NCBI GenBank assembly: GCA_946629405.1
Contig: CAMOXW010000140.1
Span: 1 to 16,741, forward strand
DNA from: an uncultured Ruminococcus sp.
GTDB taxonomy: Bacteria > Bacillota_A > Clostridia > Oscillospirales > Ruminococcaceae
DNA: 16,741 bases
Direction of reading: 5' to 3'
The first letter of the stretch is position 1. Every line of letters begins with the position of its first letter. Below are positions 5,788-12,823 of this stretch, piece by piece. The notes beneath the pieces are model-generated. The model saw nothing but the letters and a program-made list of their open reading frames with translations, was not told the origin of the DNA and ran no database searches. The translations under genes and the position numbers were made by a program.

Positions 5788-7773
5788 ATGTCAAACAATT
5801 CTTTCTACATCACCACCCCGATCTACTATCCGTCCGGCAATCCGCATATCGGGCACTGCTACACCACTGTAGCCTGCGACTCTATCGCCCGCTATAAGCG
5901 AATGCAGGGGAAAGACGTGATGTTCCTGACCGGCACCGATGAGCACGGTCTTAAAATAGAGCAGAAGGCTGCCGAAGCAGGCGTTACTCCCAAGGAGTAC
6001 GTTGACGTTATTGTTGACAGGTTCAAGTCCCTCTGGAAATACATGAATATCTCCTACGACAGATATATCCGCACTACCGATGATTATCATGTTGAAGCTG
6101 TGCAGAAGATATTCAAGGCTCTCTACGACAAGGGCTATATCTACAAGGGCGAATATTCCGGAAAATACTGCACTCCCTGCGAGAGCTTCTGGACGGACTC
6201 GCAGCTTGATGAGAACGGCTGCTGTCCCGAATGTCACAGACCGGTCAAGTTTGCGAAGGAGGAGGCTTACTTCTTCAGGATGTCGCCGTTCGCAGAGCGT
6301 ATCGAGAAGCTTCTCCTTGAAACTGACTACCTCCGTCCTAAGACAAGGGCGGTCGAACTTGTAAATAACTTCATAAAGCCCGGTCTTGAGGACCTCTGCG
6401 TTTCGAGGACTACTTTCAAGTGGGGCATCCCTGTTACTTTCGATGAAAAGCACGTCGTGTACGTCTGGATAGACGCGCTATCCAACTATATCACCGCGCT
6501 GGGCTACGAGAATTCCGCATACTCTGACTTCGATAAATACTGGCCTGCTGACGTCCACATGGTCGCTAAGGATATCATGCGCTTCCACGCTATAATCTGG
6601 CCTGCAATGCTCATGGCGCTCGATATCCCGCTGCCGAAGCACCTTGCTGTCCACGGCTGGATCACTATGCAGGGCAAGAACGGCGAGAGTGAGAAGATGT
6701 CCAAGTCCCTCGGAAACGTCGTTGACCCGTTCCTTCTCGGCGAGCGCTACGGAGTTGACGCTATAAGGTACCATATCCTGCGTGAAATGGCGCTCGGAGC
6801 TGACAGTATGTTTTCCAACGAGATAATGATAAACCGCATTAACTCCGACCTTGCCAACGGCTTCGGAAACCTTGTTTCGCGTACTGTCGCAATGGCTGAC
6901 AAGTATTTCGGAGGAACTCTCCCCACCGAACGTGAGAGCGACCCGCTTGACGAGGAATTCAGGGCTGTAGTCACCGGACTTCTCCCCGAGGTCGATAAAT
7001 ACATCAACGAGACACGCCTCAAGCAGGCTCTTGAGGAAATTTTCAAGGTCGTTGACCGCGCAAATAAATATATCGACGAAACTGAACCGTGGAAGCTCGG
7101 CAAGGACGACTCCAGAAAGGCTCGTCTTGCAGCAGTTCTGTACAATCTCCTCGAAGCTATCCGCGTGACCTCAGCGCTCCTTTCGCCGTTCATGCCGACC
7201 ACAATGCCGCAGGTATGGGAACAGATAGGTGCCTCAGCAAGCGATGTTGAATACGATAAGCTCGGAATTTTCGGAGTTCTTCCCGAAAACGTGACCGTTC
7301 ACAAGGGTGCGATACTGTTTCCGCGTATCGACGTTGATAAGGAGATCGAGGAGCTCAACGAGATACTCCGGAAGAATATGGAGGCTGCTCAGTCAAAGCT
7401 TTCCGCAGAGGAAAAGGGCGAGGCTGCTGCCGAGCCGACCGAGCTTGCTCCTGAGATAACCATTGACGATTTTGCCAAAGTCGAGATCAGGGTCGCAAAG
7501 GTGACAGCCTGCGAGAGAGTGAAGAAGTCCGATAAGCTCCTTTGCCTCCAGCTCGATGACGGTATGGGCGGACGTCAGGTCGTTTCCGGAATTGCCCAGT
7601 ATTACGCTCCCGAAGACCTTATCGGCAGAAAGCTCCAGCTTATTGCGAACCTGAAGCCGGTCAAGCTCCGCGGAGTTGAAAGCAACGGCATGATCTGTGC
7701 TGCCGACACACCTGACGGTGTCAAGGTGATATTCGTTGACGACAGTATACCTGTCGGCTCCAAGATAAGATGA
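5788..7773 (+). CDS. metG: Methionyl-tRNA synthetase with C-terminal tRNA-binding domain
   Basis: 661 residues. It charges tRNA-Met with methionine for both initiation and elongation. The class I signature HIGH is at residues 20-23 (PSGNPHIGH), and KMSKS is at 303-307. Zinc-knuckle cysteines are C128/C131 (CTPC) and C146/C149 (CPEC). The anticodon-binding helical domain follows. A C-terminal Trbp111-like OB-fold runs from about 560 to the end (IDDFAKVEIRVAKV, then SNGMICAA), which in this family improves tRNA binding and dimerisation. The linker between them, around 530-555, is Glu/Ala/Lys-rich. The ATG at 5788 is chosen because TTAGGAG precedes it; an in-frame ATG at 5746 lies ahead of or within the promoter -10 box. 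The gene is transcribed alone from its own promoter to its own terminator. Confidence 0.98.
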   Translation: MSNNSFYITTPIYYPSGNPHIGHCYTTVACDSIARYKRMQGKDVMFLTGTDEHGLKIEQKAAEAGVTPKEYVDVIVDRFKSLWKYMNISYDRYIRTTDDYHVEAVQKIFKALYDKGYIYKGEYSGKYCTPCESFWTDSQLDENGCCPECHRPVKFAKEEAYFFRMSPFAERIEKLLLETDYLRPKTRAVELVNNFIKPGLEDLCVSRTTFKWGIPVTFDEKHVVYVWIDALSNYITALGYENSAYSDFDKYWPADVHMVAKDIMRFHAIIWPAMLMALDIPLPKHLAVHGWITMQGKNGESEKMSKSLGNVVDPFLLGERYGVDAIRYHILREMALGADSMFSNEIMINRINSDLANGFGNLVSRTVAMADKYFGGTLPTERESDPLDEEFRAVVTGLLPEVDKYINETRLKQALEEIFKVVDRANKYIDETEPWKLGKDDSRKARLAAVLYNLLEAIRVTSALLSPFMPTTMPQVWEQIGASASDVEYDKLGIFGVLPENVTVHKGAILFPRIDVDKEIEELNEILRKNMEAAQSKLSAEEKGEAAAEPTELAPEITIDDFAKVEIRVAKVTACERVKKSDKLLCLQLDDGMGGRQVVSGIAQYYAPEDLIGRKLQLIANLKPVKLRGVESNGMICAADTPDGVKVIFVDDSIPVGSKIR

Positions 7774-7775
7774 AG

Positions 7776-7800
7776 AAAGCACCCTTCGGGGTGCTTTTTT
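7776..7800 (+). terminator. Terminator of metG with UUCG tetraloop
   Basis: AAAGCACCC (7776-7784) pairs with GGGTGCTTT (7789-7797) around the very stable loop TTCG closed by C-G, followed by T residues. It begins three bases after the stop codon. The nine-base stem arms are identical to those of the terminator at 4328. Confidence 0.93.
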
Positions 7801-7853
7801 ATTATGCTCCGGGATCCGTGTTCCCGCCTGCATATGCGGACAACTCAGCGATG

Positions 7854-7885
7854 AAAAAAAGGATACCCGGAGCGTAAACTCCGGG
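7854..7885 (-). terminator. Terminator of the LacI-like/GGDEF gene
   Basis: On the minus strand CCCGGAG (7879-7885) pairs with CTCCGGG (7866-7872) around a six-base loop. GTATCC follows, then seven T (7854-7860). It lies 55 bases past the stop codon. The downstream arm can also pair with GCTCCGGG at 7806-7813. Confidence 0.78.
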
Positions 7886-7939
7886 GTTCCATGCTGCTTA
7901 TCTTGGTCAAAACCGCGCTGATGCGCGATGTTGCCATCT

Positions 7940-9868
7940 CTATCCCTTCAGGTACTTGGAAAGCTTCTTCTTGCGCTTCTGGACGTACATAACATTGTCT
8001 GCGTCGGTAACGAAGTTGAAGATATCCTCACCCTCCTGCGGCTTTGCGATAACATAGCCCGTACTTGCACTGAGTGTGAACGGGTTCCTGCCGCTTTCGT
8101 TTATCAGCGTGATATTGCGCTGTATATCCGCGGTCAGCTTCTTCGCATCGGTATCGCCGTAGTCAGCCGCAAAGACTATGAACTCATCACCTCCGAAACG
8201 GCAGTATATCTCGCCGTTCCGGCAGGAAGAAACAAGGACGTCTGCTATGCTGCATATAGCCTTGTCACCGATGCTGTGACCGTAGGTATCGTTGATTTTT
8301 TTCAGCCCGTCAAGGTCGATGAACATGAGCATGACATCCCGCTGCTGTGCGACACATTCACGGTAGATGTTCTCGGTAGCCTGGACGAAGCCGTTGCGGT
8401 TATAGATGCCGGAGAAGGTATCTCTTGCGTAGAGCTTGCCGAGGTGTTCAAGCGCTGATTCGAGGCTGATGAGCTTGCGTATATTTTCAAGCGAATTGCT
8501 GAGCGTTATACAGAAGGTCTCGAACATTGAATTGTGAAGCGGAAGGCTTGAATTGTATATCACCATGTAGCCGAGGCACCTCTCGCCGAAGTGGAGCGGT
8601 ATGTGATAGTAGACCTTTCCGGTCTTGCCGTTGTCGCCGGCGGCTGGGATTATGTCCCTGCGCTTCACGGTGCCGACGTCGAGGAATTCGCCTCTGACGT
8701 AGGCGATAGGCACGAGGAAATTCTCTGTATAAGCCGTAAGGTCGCCGGTATCCTTTGGCTGTTCGGCGAGCGGGCTTTCAACGTCTGCGTCGGCGAGCCA
8801 GTTGTCGCAGAGGCAGAAGTAATATTCTTCCGGGTCGAGATTCCGGGCAAAATTTTTAAGTATACCGATATACCGCTCGAAGGTGTCAGTTCCGAGCAGC
8901 TCGACAGAGAGCTTGTTAAGGTCGGACATGAAGCTCTGAGACTTCTCGAATTTAAGGTAATTGCGGTAGTTGAGCTCCTTTATCTCCAGCAGGTCGCAGC
9001 GGGTATTTTGCGAACATCCGCAGCTTTCCGTGAAGCGTGCCGACATATTCAGGATAACGCTTCTGTCCTGCTCTTTATTTGCGAAGTGGTTGGCAAGCAT
9101 CTTGCAGGCGATCCTTCCGGAGAGGGCGAGGGGGCGGTCAACGGAGGTCAGCTCCACCTGATAATTGTGGGTGCTGTAGGTATTGTCAAATCCGGTCACC
9201 GCGATATCCTCGGGGACGCTTATGTACTTTTCTGCAAGCCGGTTTATCGCGGAAGCTGCCATAACGTCGTTTGCTGAGATTATCGCCTCGGGAAGCCCGT
9301 CTTCAAGTTCAAGGAAATGGTCAGCGGCAGCTCTGCCTGACGGGGCGCGGAAGGTGCCGTAGTAAATATATTCGTCCGGTATTTTCAGGTCATGCTCGGA
9401 GAGGACTTCGAGAAATGCGGAAAGTCTGTCGGCACTTTCGGGGTTGCCTTTCGGACCGGAAATATAGCCGAATTTCGTAAATCCGTGGACGTTTATGAGA
9501 TGTTCGGTGATATGCCGCATAGCGGTCTTGTTGTCGATGCCGACGTGGTAGAGGTAGGGGATATCATTGTCGATGCTTACAGCCGGTATCCCGGCAGCCT
9601 TGATCCGGTCGAGGATATTTGTGATGACCTCCTGATGGGCGAGGGTATTGGTGAGAAGTATTGCACCGTCGAAGTCGTTGAAATCCGGGAGGTTGAAGAT
9701 ATTGAACTCGCCTTTTTCGTGGGCGGGATTGATCGAGCCGCTGAAGGAAACGAAGACAGAGATATTGAGGGAGAACTCTGCGGCGGAGGAAGCTATGCCG
9801 TTCAGTATGGCGGTCTGGTAGCTCTGATCCATTTCTTCGATTATCAGAGCGACTTTATAGCCGTTCAT
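7940..9868 (-). CDS. Diguanylate cyclase with LacI-like ligand-binding domain
   Basis: 642 residues, no signal peptide and no membrane segment, so cytoplasmic. Residues 1-285 are a LacI/periplasmic-binding-protein-like domain: MNGYKVALIIEEMDQSYQ, YHVGIDNKTAMRHITEHLI around 107-125, and SANDVMAASAINRL and DIAVTGFDN around 198-229. No helix-turn-helix precedes it. A linker and a GAF-like region (about 300-465) and a short helix follow. The GGDEF domain (about 480-642) has an intact GGDEF at 559-563 and DLDGLKKINDTYGH before it, so it should make c-di-GMP. The inhibitory-site position reads RNGE (550-553) rather than RxxD. Family knowledge suggests a sugar-type ligand. The start at 9868 is chosen because the promoter at 9932-9960 lies inside the longer frame from 9943; the ribosome site (GAGGTG, 12 bases before ATG) is rather distant. 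GTG at 9883 is an alternative. Confidence 0.93.
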   Translation of the reverse strand: MNGYKVALIIEEMDQSYQTAILNGIASSAAEFSLNISVFVSFSGSINPAHEKGEFNIFNLPDFNDFDGAILLTNTLAHQEVITNILDRIKAAGIPAVSIDNDIPYLYHVGIDNKTAMRHITEHLINVHGFTKFGYISGPKGNPESADRLSAFLEVLSEHDLKIPDEYIYYGTFRAPSGRAAADHFLELEDGLPEAIISANDVMAASAINRLAEKYISVPEDIAVTGFDNTYSTHNYQVELTSVDRPLALSGRIACKMLANHFANKEQDRSVILNMSARFTESCGCSQNTRCDLLEIKELNYRNYLKFEKSQSFMSDLNKLSVELLGTDTFERYIGILKNFARNLDPEEYYFCLCDNWLADADVESPLAEQPKDTGDLTAYTENFLVPIAYVRGEFLDVGTVKRRDIIPAAGDNGKTGKVYYHIPLHFGERCLGYMVIYNSSLPLHNSMFETFCITLSNSLENIRKLISLESALEHLGKLYARDTFSGIYNRNGFVQATENIYRECVAQQRDVMLMFIDLDGLKKINDTYGHSIGDKAICSIADVLVSSCRNGEIYCRFGGDEFIVFAADYGDTDAKKLTADIQRNITLINESGRNPFTLSASTGYVIAKPQEGEDIFNFVTDADNVMYVQKRKKKLSKYLKG

Positions 9869-9931
9869 TTTTGATCGTTGCACCTCATTTCGTTGAGCCG
9901 GACAAGCACATGATCCGGCATTGATATAATT

Positions 9932-9960
9932 ATTATACAACATCTTTCAAAAAAAATCAA
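9932..9960 (-). promoter_or_regulatory. Promoter of the LacI-like/GGDEF gene
   Basis: On the minus strand: TTGATT (9955-9960), a 17-base spacer, and TATAAT (9932-9937). The predicted leader is about 57 bases before the ATG at 9868. Confidence 0.78.
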
Positions 9961-10127
9961 TAGACTTTCCGTATATTTATTGCGCTAAATATAAATTTTT
10001 TGTAAACGATACTTTACGCTGAGTAATATCGAATTTGTTAATAACTTTTTGTCGAGTTATTTTAAGCCGAAAAAATGATGACATTTTTCGATAATTTATA
10101 TCATATCGCCGAAATTCCGGAGCGTTA

Positions 10128-10155
10128 TTGACAAATATCAAAAATATGGTATACT
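10128..10155 (+). promoter_or_regulatory. Promoter of ppa
   Basis: A consensus TTGACA (10128-10133), a 16-base spacer, and TATACT (10150-10155). The leader would be about 85 bases long and contains a strong extra ribosome site, GGAGG at 10161-10165. Confidence 0.82.
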
Positions 10156-10173
10156 TATTAGGAGGGGATAACT

Positions 10174-10245
10174 TTGCTGTTAGGCTGTTTGTCCCGAACG
10201 ATTTTTCCGGAACGCCCGCGCGTACCGGTGCCTGCGGAGGTGTAA
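10174..10245 (+). CDS. Candidate leader peptide before ppa (23 codons)
   Basis: GGAGG at 10161-10165 is eight bases before a TTG codon (10174). That codon opens a 23-codon frame ending TAA at 10243-10245, one base before the ppa ATG at 10247. The peptide would start with several leucines (LLLGCL) and end Pro/Val-rich ([10 protein letters not shown]). The ppa ribosome site (10236-10240) lies inside its last codons, so translation of the leader could open or couple ppa translation. The start is non-ATG and no homologue is known to me, so this may be chance. Confidence 0.35.
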   Translation: MLLGCLSRTIFPERPRVPVPAEV

Positions 10246-10246
10246 T

Positions 10247-10777
10247 ATGAATATCTGGCACAACATGAGCCCAAAGCGCATCAACCCGGACGATTTCTAT
10301 GCAGTTATCGAGATAGGCAAGGGAAGCAAGATCAAGTATGAGCTCGATAAGGAGACCGGCCTTATCAAAATGGATCGGATCCTCCATACCTCGACCCATT
10401 ATCCTGCAAACTACGGCTTCATCCCGCGTACCTACTCCGACGACAACGACCCGCTCGACGTACTTGTGCTCTGCTCCGAAACTCTCATGCCCATGACGCT
10501 CGTGAGATGCTACCCGATCGGAGTTATAAGAATGCTCGACAACGGTCACCGCGATGACAAGATCATCGCCATTCCCTTCGATGACCCGAATTACAATATG
10601 TATATGGACATCGAACAGCTCCCCAAGCACGTTTTTGACGAAATGACCCACTTTTTCACCGTATATAAGGAGCTCGAGAACAAGACCACTGCCGTGAATG
10701 AGGTCGATCACGCTGAGGTCGCAAGACAGATAATCTCTGACGACATCGACTCATATATCAATAATTTCTGCAAGTAG
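10247..10777 (+). CDS. ppa: Inorganic pyrophosphatase, family I
   Basis: 176 residues, the normal length of bacterial family I enzymes. It hydrolyses PPi to two phosphates and so pulls biosynthetic reactions forward. The metal-binding signature D-x-D-P-x-D is D66, D68, D71 in [11 protein letters not shown]. Other active-site residues match the Escherichia coli enzyme in position: E22, K30, E32, R44, Y57, then D98, D103 and K105 in DNGHRDDK, and the Y-K pair in TVYKELENK. It is not the DHH/CBS family II enzyme of Bacillus. GGAGG six bases before ATG sets the start. The PRPP synthetase gene lies 93 bases downstream on the same strand with no clear terminator or promoter between, so the two may form an operon. 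Confidence 0.97.
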   Translation: MNIWHNMSPKRINPDDFYAVIEIGKGSKIKYELDKETGLIKMDRILHTSTHYPANYGFIPRTYSDDNDPLDVLVLCSETLMPMTLVRCYPIGVIRMLDNGHRDDKIIAIPFDDPNYNMYMDIEQLPKHVFDEMTHFFTVYKELENKTTAVNEVDHAEVARQIISDDIDSYINNFCK

Positions 10778-10790
10778 TATTCTTCTTGAA

Positions 10791-10814
10791 CAGCAGCGGC
10801 GCCGTTCCCTGCTG
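10791..10814 (+). other. Hairpin between ppa and prs
   Basis: CAGCAG (10791-10796) can pair with CTGCTG (10809-10814). The loop contains the self-complementary CGGCGCCG. No T run follows, so this is not a standard terminator. It could moderate read-through or RNA decay between the two genes. Confidence 0.35.
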
Positions 10815-10830
10815 ATCTCTAAATTATCGA

Positions 10831-10870
10831 AAGGAGTATCGCACACCGCAGATGTGTGCGAAACAATCAT
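10831..10870 (+). promoter_or_regulatory. Ribosome site and hairpin ahead of the PRPP synthetase start
   Basis: AAGGAG is at 10831-10836, but the ATG with family-like sequence is at 10871, too far for normal initiation. Between them CGCACAC (10840-10846) and GTGTGCG (10854-10860) form a seven-base-pair hairpin. Folding would bring the ribosome site to an effective spacing of about 13 bases. The structure may control translation of the gene. Confidence 0.45.
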
Positions 10871-12016
10871 ATGACATCTTCAAGTGAAATTTTATTCGGC
10901 AGCGAGACCAATGTTGCACCTATCGGCATCATCGCTATGAACAGTGTTACCGAGCTTGGCGGTAAGATCAACGATTACCTCGTTGACTGGGCTGGAAAGG
11001 GCGGCGTTAATGTCGATACCTTCCTCCTCGAGAGCGAGTGCCCGAGATTTTCATCCGGTGACGGAAAGGGTCTCATCAAGTCCACAGTCCGCGGCAAGGA
11101 CCTCTTTATCATCGTTGACGTCGGCAACTACAATATCAAGTACGACTACTTTGGTATGAAGAACGCTATGTCCCCTGACGACCACTTCCAGGATCTCAAG
11201 CGCATCATCCAGGCTGCAAGCGGAAAGGCTCACCGTATCACCGTTATCATGCCTATCCTCTACGGCGGCAGACAGCACAGAAGAAGCTACCGTGAGTCTC
11301 TCGACTGTGCCTGCGCTTTGCAGGAGCTTGAAGCTATGGGTGTAGCAAATATCGTCTGCTTCGACGCTCACGACCCCAGAGTACAGAACGCTGTGCCGCT
11401 CATGGGCTTCGACAACGTTATGCCTACCTATCAGGTGCTCAAGGCTATGCTCAAGGATATCAAGGACATCAACTTCAACAAGGAGAAGTTCATGGTCGTA
11501 AGCCCCGATGAGGGTGCGCTCAACAGAAATATGTACTATGCCTCAGTCCTCGGCGTTGAAATGGGTATGTTCTACAAGAGGAGAGACTACTCCACTATCG
11601 TGAACGGAAGAAATCCTATCGTTGCTCACGAATACCTCGGAAACCCTGTTGAGGGCAAGGATATCTTCGTTTCCGATGATATCATCTCCTCCGGCGAGTC
11701 AATGCTCGACCTTGCATATGCACTCAAGGAGAAGAAGGCCGGCAGGATATTCGCTTATGCTACCTACGCTATCTTTACAAACGGTCTGGACAAGTTCGAC
11801 AAGGCTTATAACGACGGCATCATCGACGGCGTTTTCGGTACGAATCTCACCTACAGAACTCCTGAACTGCTTGCAAGACCGTGGTTCCATGAGGTAGATG
11901 TTTCAAAGTATATCGCCTACTTCATCGAGGCTATCAACCACGACGTTTCTATCAGCAAGATCATTGACCCCCACGAGAAGATCGAGAACCTCCTCAGAAA
12001 ATACAATATGAAATAA
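10871..12016 (+). CDS. prs: Ribose-phosphate pyrophosphokinase, divergent long form
   Basis: 381 residues from the ATG at 10871. It should make PRPP from ribose 5-phosphate and ATP for nucleotide, His and Trp synthesis. Equivalents of the PRPP synthetase motifs are seen in order: MPILYGGRQHRRS (for the catalytic loop containing ARQDRK), FDAHDPRVQN (for the DLH motif), VVSPDEGALNR, and the PRPP loop VSDDIISSGES with D269-D270 and G275. It is about 65 residues longer than the usual 315-residue enzyme and the PRPP loop is unusual (SSGES instead of DTGGT), so it belongs to a divergent branch. Starts at GTG 10856 or further upstream would place the hairpin in the coding region. It lies downstream of ppa and ends at a strong terminator. 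A dedicated phosphoribosyltransferase is a less likely alternative. Confidence 0.87.
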   Translation: MTSSSEILFGSETNVAPIGIIAMNSVTELGGKINDYLVDWAGKGGVNVDTFLLESECPRFSSGDGKGLIKSTVRGKDLFIIVDVGNYNIKYDYFGMKNAMSPDDHFQDLKRIIQAASGKAHRITVIMPILYGGRQHRRSYRESLDCACALQELEAMGVANIVCFDAHDPRVQNAVPLMGFDNVMPTYQVLKAMLKDIKDINFNKEKFMVVSPDEGALNRNMYYASVLGVEMGMFYKRRDYSTIVNGRNPIVAHEYLGNPVEGKDIFVSDDIISSGESMLDLAYALKEKKAGRIFAYATYAIFTNGLDKFDKAYNDGIIDGVFGTNLTYRTPELLARPWFHEVDVSKYIAYFIEAINHDVSISKIIDPHEKIENLLRKYNMK

Positions 12017-12021
12017 TAAGG

Positions 12022-12052
12022 GCGCGGCAGAAAAAACTGCCGCGCTTTTTTT
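12022..12052 (+). terminator. Terminator of prs
   Basis: GCGCGGCAG (12022-12030) pairs with CTGCCGCGC (12037-12045) around AAAAAA, followed by seven T. It starts five bases after the prs stop and its T run touches the stop of the convergent dCMP deaminase gene. On the minus strand the hairpin lacks a good T run. Confidence 0.95.
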
Positions 12053-12533
12053 ACACTGATAGAATTATTCTTTTTCCGCTTGGCTGATACTGCTCGAACT
12101 TCACACCGCACCTGTTGAAAAGCAGGCAGGATGCCTTTGTACTGTCCGTGTCAGAGTACTTGTTGTCGTAGTAGACGACACGCTTTATACCGGACTGGAT
12201 GATAGCCTTTGCACATTCGTTGCACGGGAAAAGTGTAACATAGACCGTGCAGCCGCCCAGATTCCCGATGTTGCTGTTGAGTATCGCGTTCAGCTCAGCG
12301 TGGCAGACAAACGGGTATTTAGTGTCTAAGGCAGATTCCGCGGAACGCTCCCACGGCATTTCATCATCGCTGCACCCGGTAGGCATACCGTTATATCCGA
12401 CGGAAACGATCTTGTTATCGCTGTTGACGATGCACGCGCCGACCTGTGTGTTTGAGTCTTTGCTGCGCTGTGCGGAAAGAATGGCAATGCCCATGAAGTA
12501 TTCGTCCCAGCTTATGTAATCAGTTCTTTTCAT
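12051..12533 (-). CDS. dCMP deaminase, ComEB-like
   Basis: 160 residues, usual for the family. It converts dCMP to dUMP, feeding dTMP synthesis. The zinc site of cytidine/deoxycytidylate deaminases is intact: H78-A79-E80 (CHAELNAI) and C104/C107 in PCNEC. The N terminus [18 protein letters not shown] and the segment NGMPTGCSD are typical of ComE operon protein 2. The ribosome site GAGGTG precedes the ATG by a few bases. The gene has its own promoter (12571-12599), is monocistronic and converges on prs, so it is separate from the ppa-prs unit despite the shared nucleotide theme. No competence genes are adjacent. Confidence 0.95.
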   Translation of the reverse strand: MKRTDYISWDEYFMGIAILSAQRSKDSNTQVGACIVNSDNKIVSVGYNGMPTGCSDDEMPWERSAESALDTKYPFVCHAELNAILNSNIGNLGGCTVYVTLFPCNECAKAIIQSGIKRVVYYDNKYSDTDSTKASCLLFNRCGVKFEQYQPSGKRIILSV

Positions 12534-12570
12534 AACTTCACCTCTTGTTCATAAAATCCTGATGGATACT

Positions 12571-12599
12571 ATTATATCATCTTTTTTTCATTTTGTAAA
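12571..12599 (-). promoter_or_regulatory. Promoter of the dCMP deaminase gene
   Basis: On the minus strand: TTTACA (12594-12599), a 17-base spacer, and a consensus TATAAT (12571-12576). Confidence 0.85.
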
Positions 12600-12679
12600 G
12601 GATAAGCTGCTGAGAGCTCGCGGATTATTGATCCGGTATCGCTGTGTGACTTCAACGGAAAGCTCATTATGCACGATGC

Positions 12680-12694
12680 TTGTAAAATTTACAA
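12680..12694. promoter_or_regulatory. Palindrome upstream of the FIST-GGDEF promoter
   Basis: TTGTAAA and TTTACAA are perfect seven-base arms around a central A, ending seven bases before the -35 box. Size and place fit an operator or activator site. The sequence is AT-rich, so chance is possible. Confidence 0.35.
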
Positions 12695-12701
12695 AAAGTT
12701 A

Positions 12702-12730
12702 TTGAATTCCGCCTGACAATACTGTATAAT
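12702..12730 (+). promoter_or_regulatory. Promoter of the FIST-GGDEF gene
   Basis: TTGAAT (12702-12707), a 17-base spacer, and a consensus TATAAT (12725-12730). The leader would be about 87 bases, with no obvious riboswitch fold. Confidence 0.75.
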
Positions 12731-12823
12731 ATTATTAATATCAACAGGCATCTATTGCTGACCGCGGCGGGGTAAGGCGTGCTCCGGATACTGCGCGGCA
12801 CATTGATGCGACAGGAGGCAATT

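Larger units (their letters stand above)
9869..10246. other. Long AT-rich divergent intergenic region
   Basis: This gap separates the start of the minus-strand GGDEF gene from ppa. It holds the promoters at 9932-9960 and 10128-10155 and the candidate leader ORF at 10174-10245. The middle (about 9960-10120) is much richer in A+T than its surroundings and contains no gene. Inverted repeats there are GTAAA/TTTAC (10002-10006 and 10013-10017) and CGAAAAAATG/CATTTTTCG (10068-10077 and 10082-10090, one base unpaired). Their role is unknown; they could be operator or bent-DNA sites. Confidence 0.6.

Noticed and set aside
7804..7854. 16-codon frame between metG and the GGDEF gene
   Set aside because: No ribosome site; it begins in the metG terminator region and looks like chance.
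9869..9943. Longer start for the LacI-like/GGDEF protein at 9943
   Set aside because: The promoter -10 box (9932-9937) falls inside that extension and the added residues do not form a helix-turn-helix.
12669..12716. 15-codon frame upstream of the FIST-GGDEF gene
   Set aside because: It overlaps the -35 region of the promoter, so it would not be on the transcript, and has no good ribosome site.
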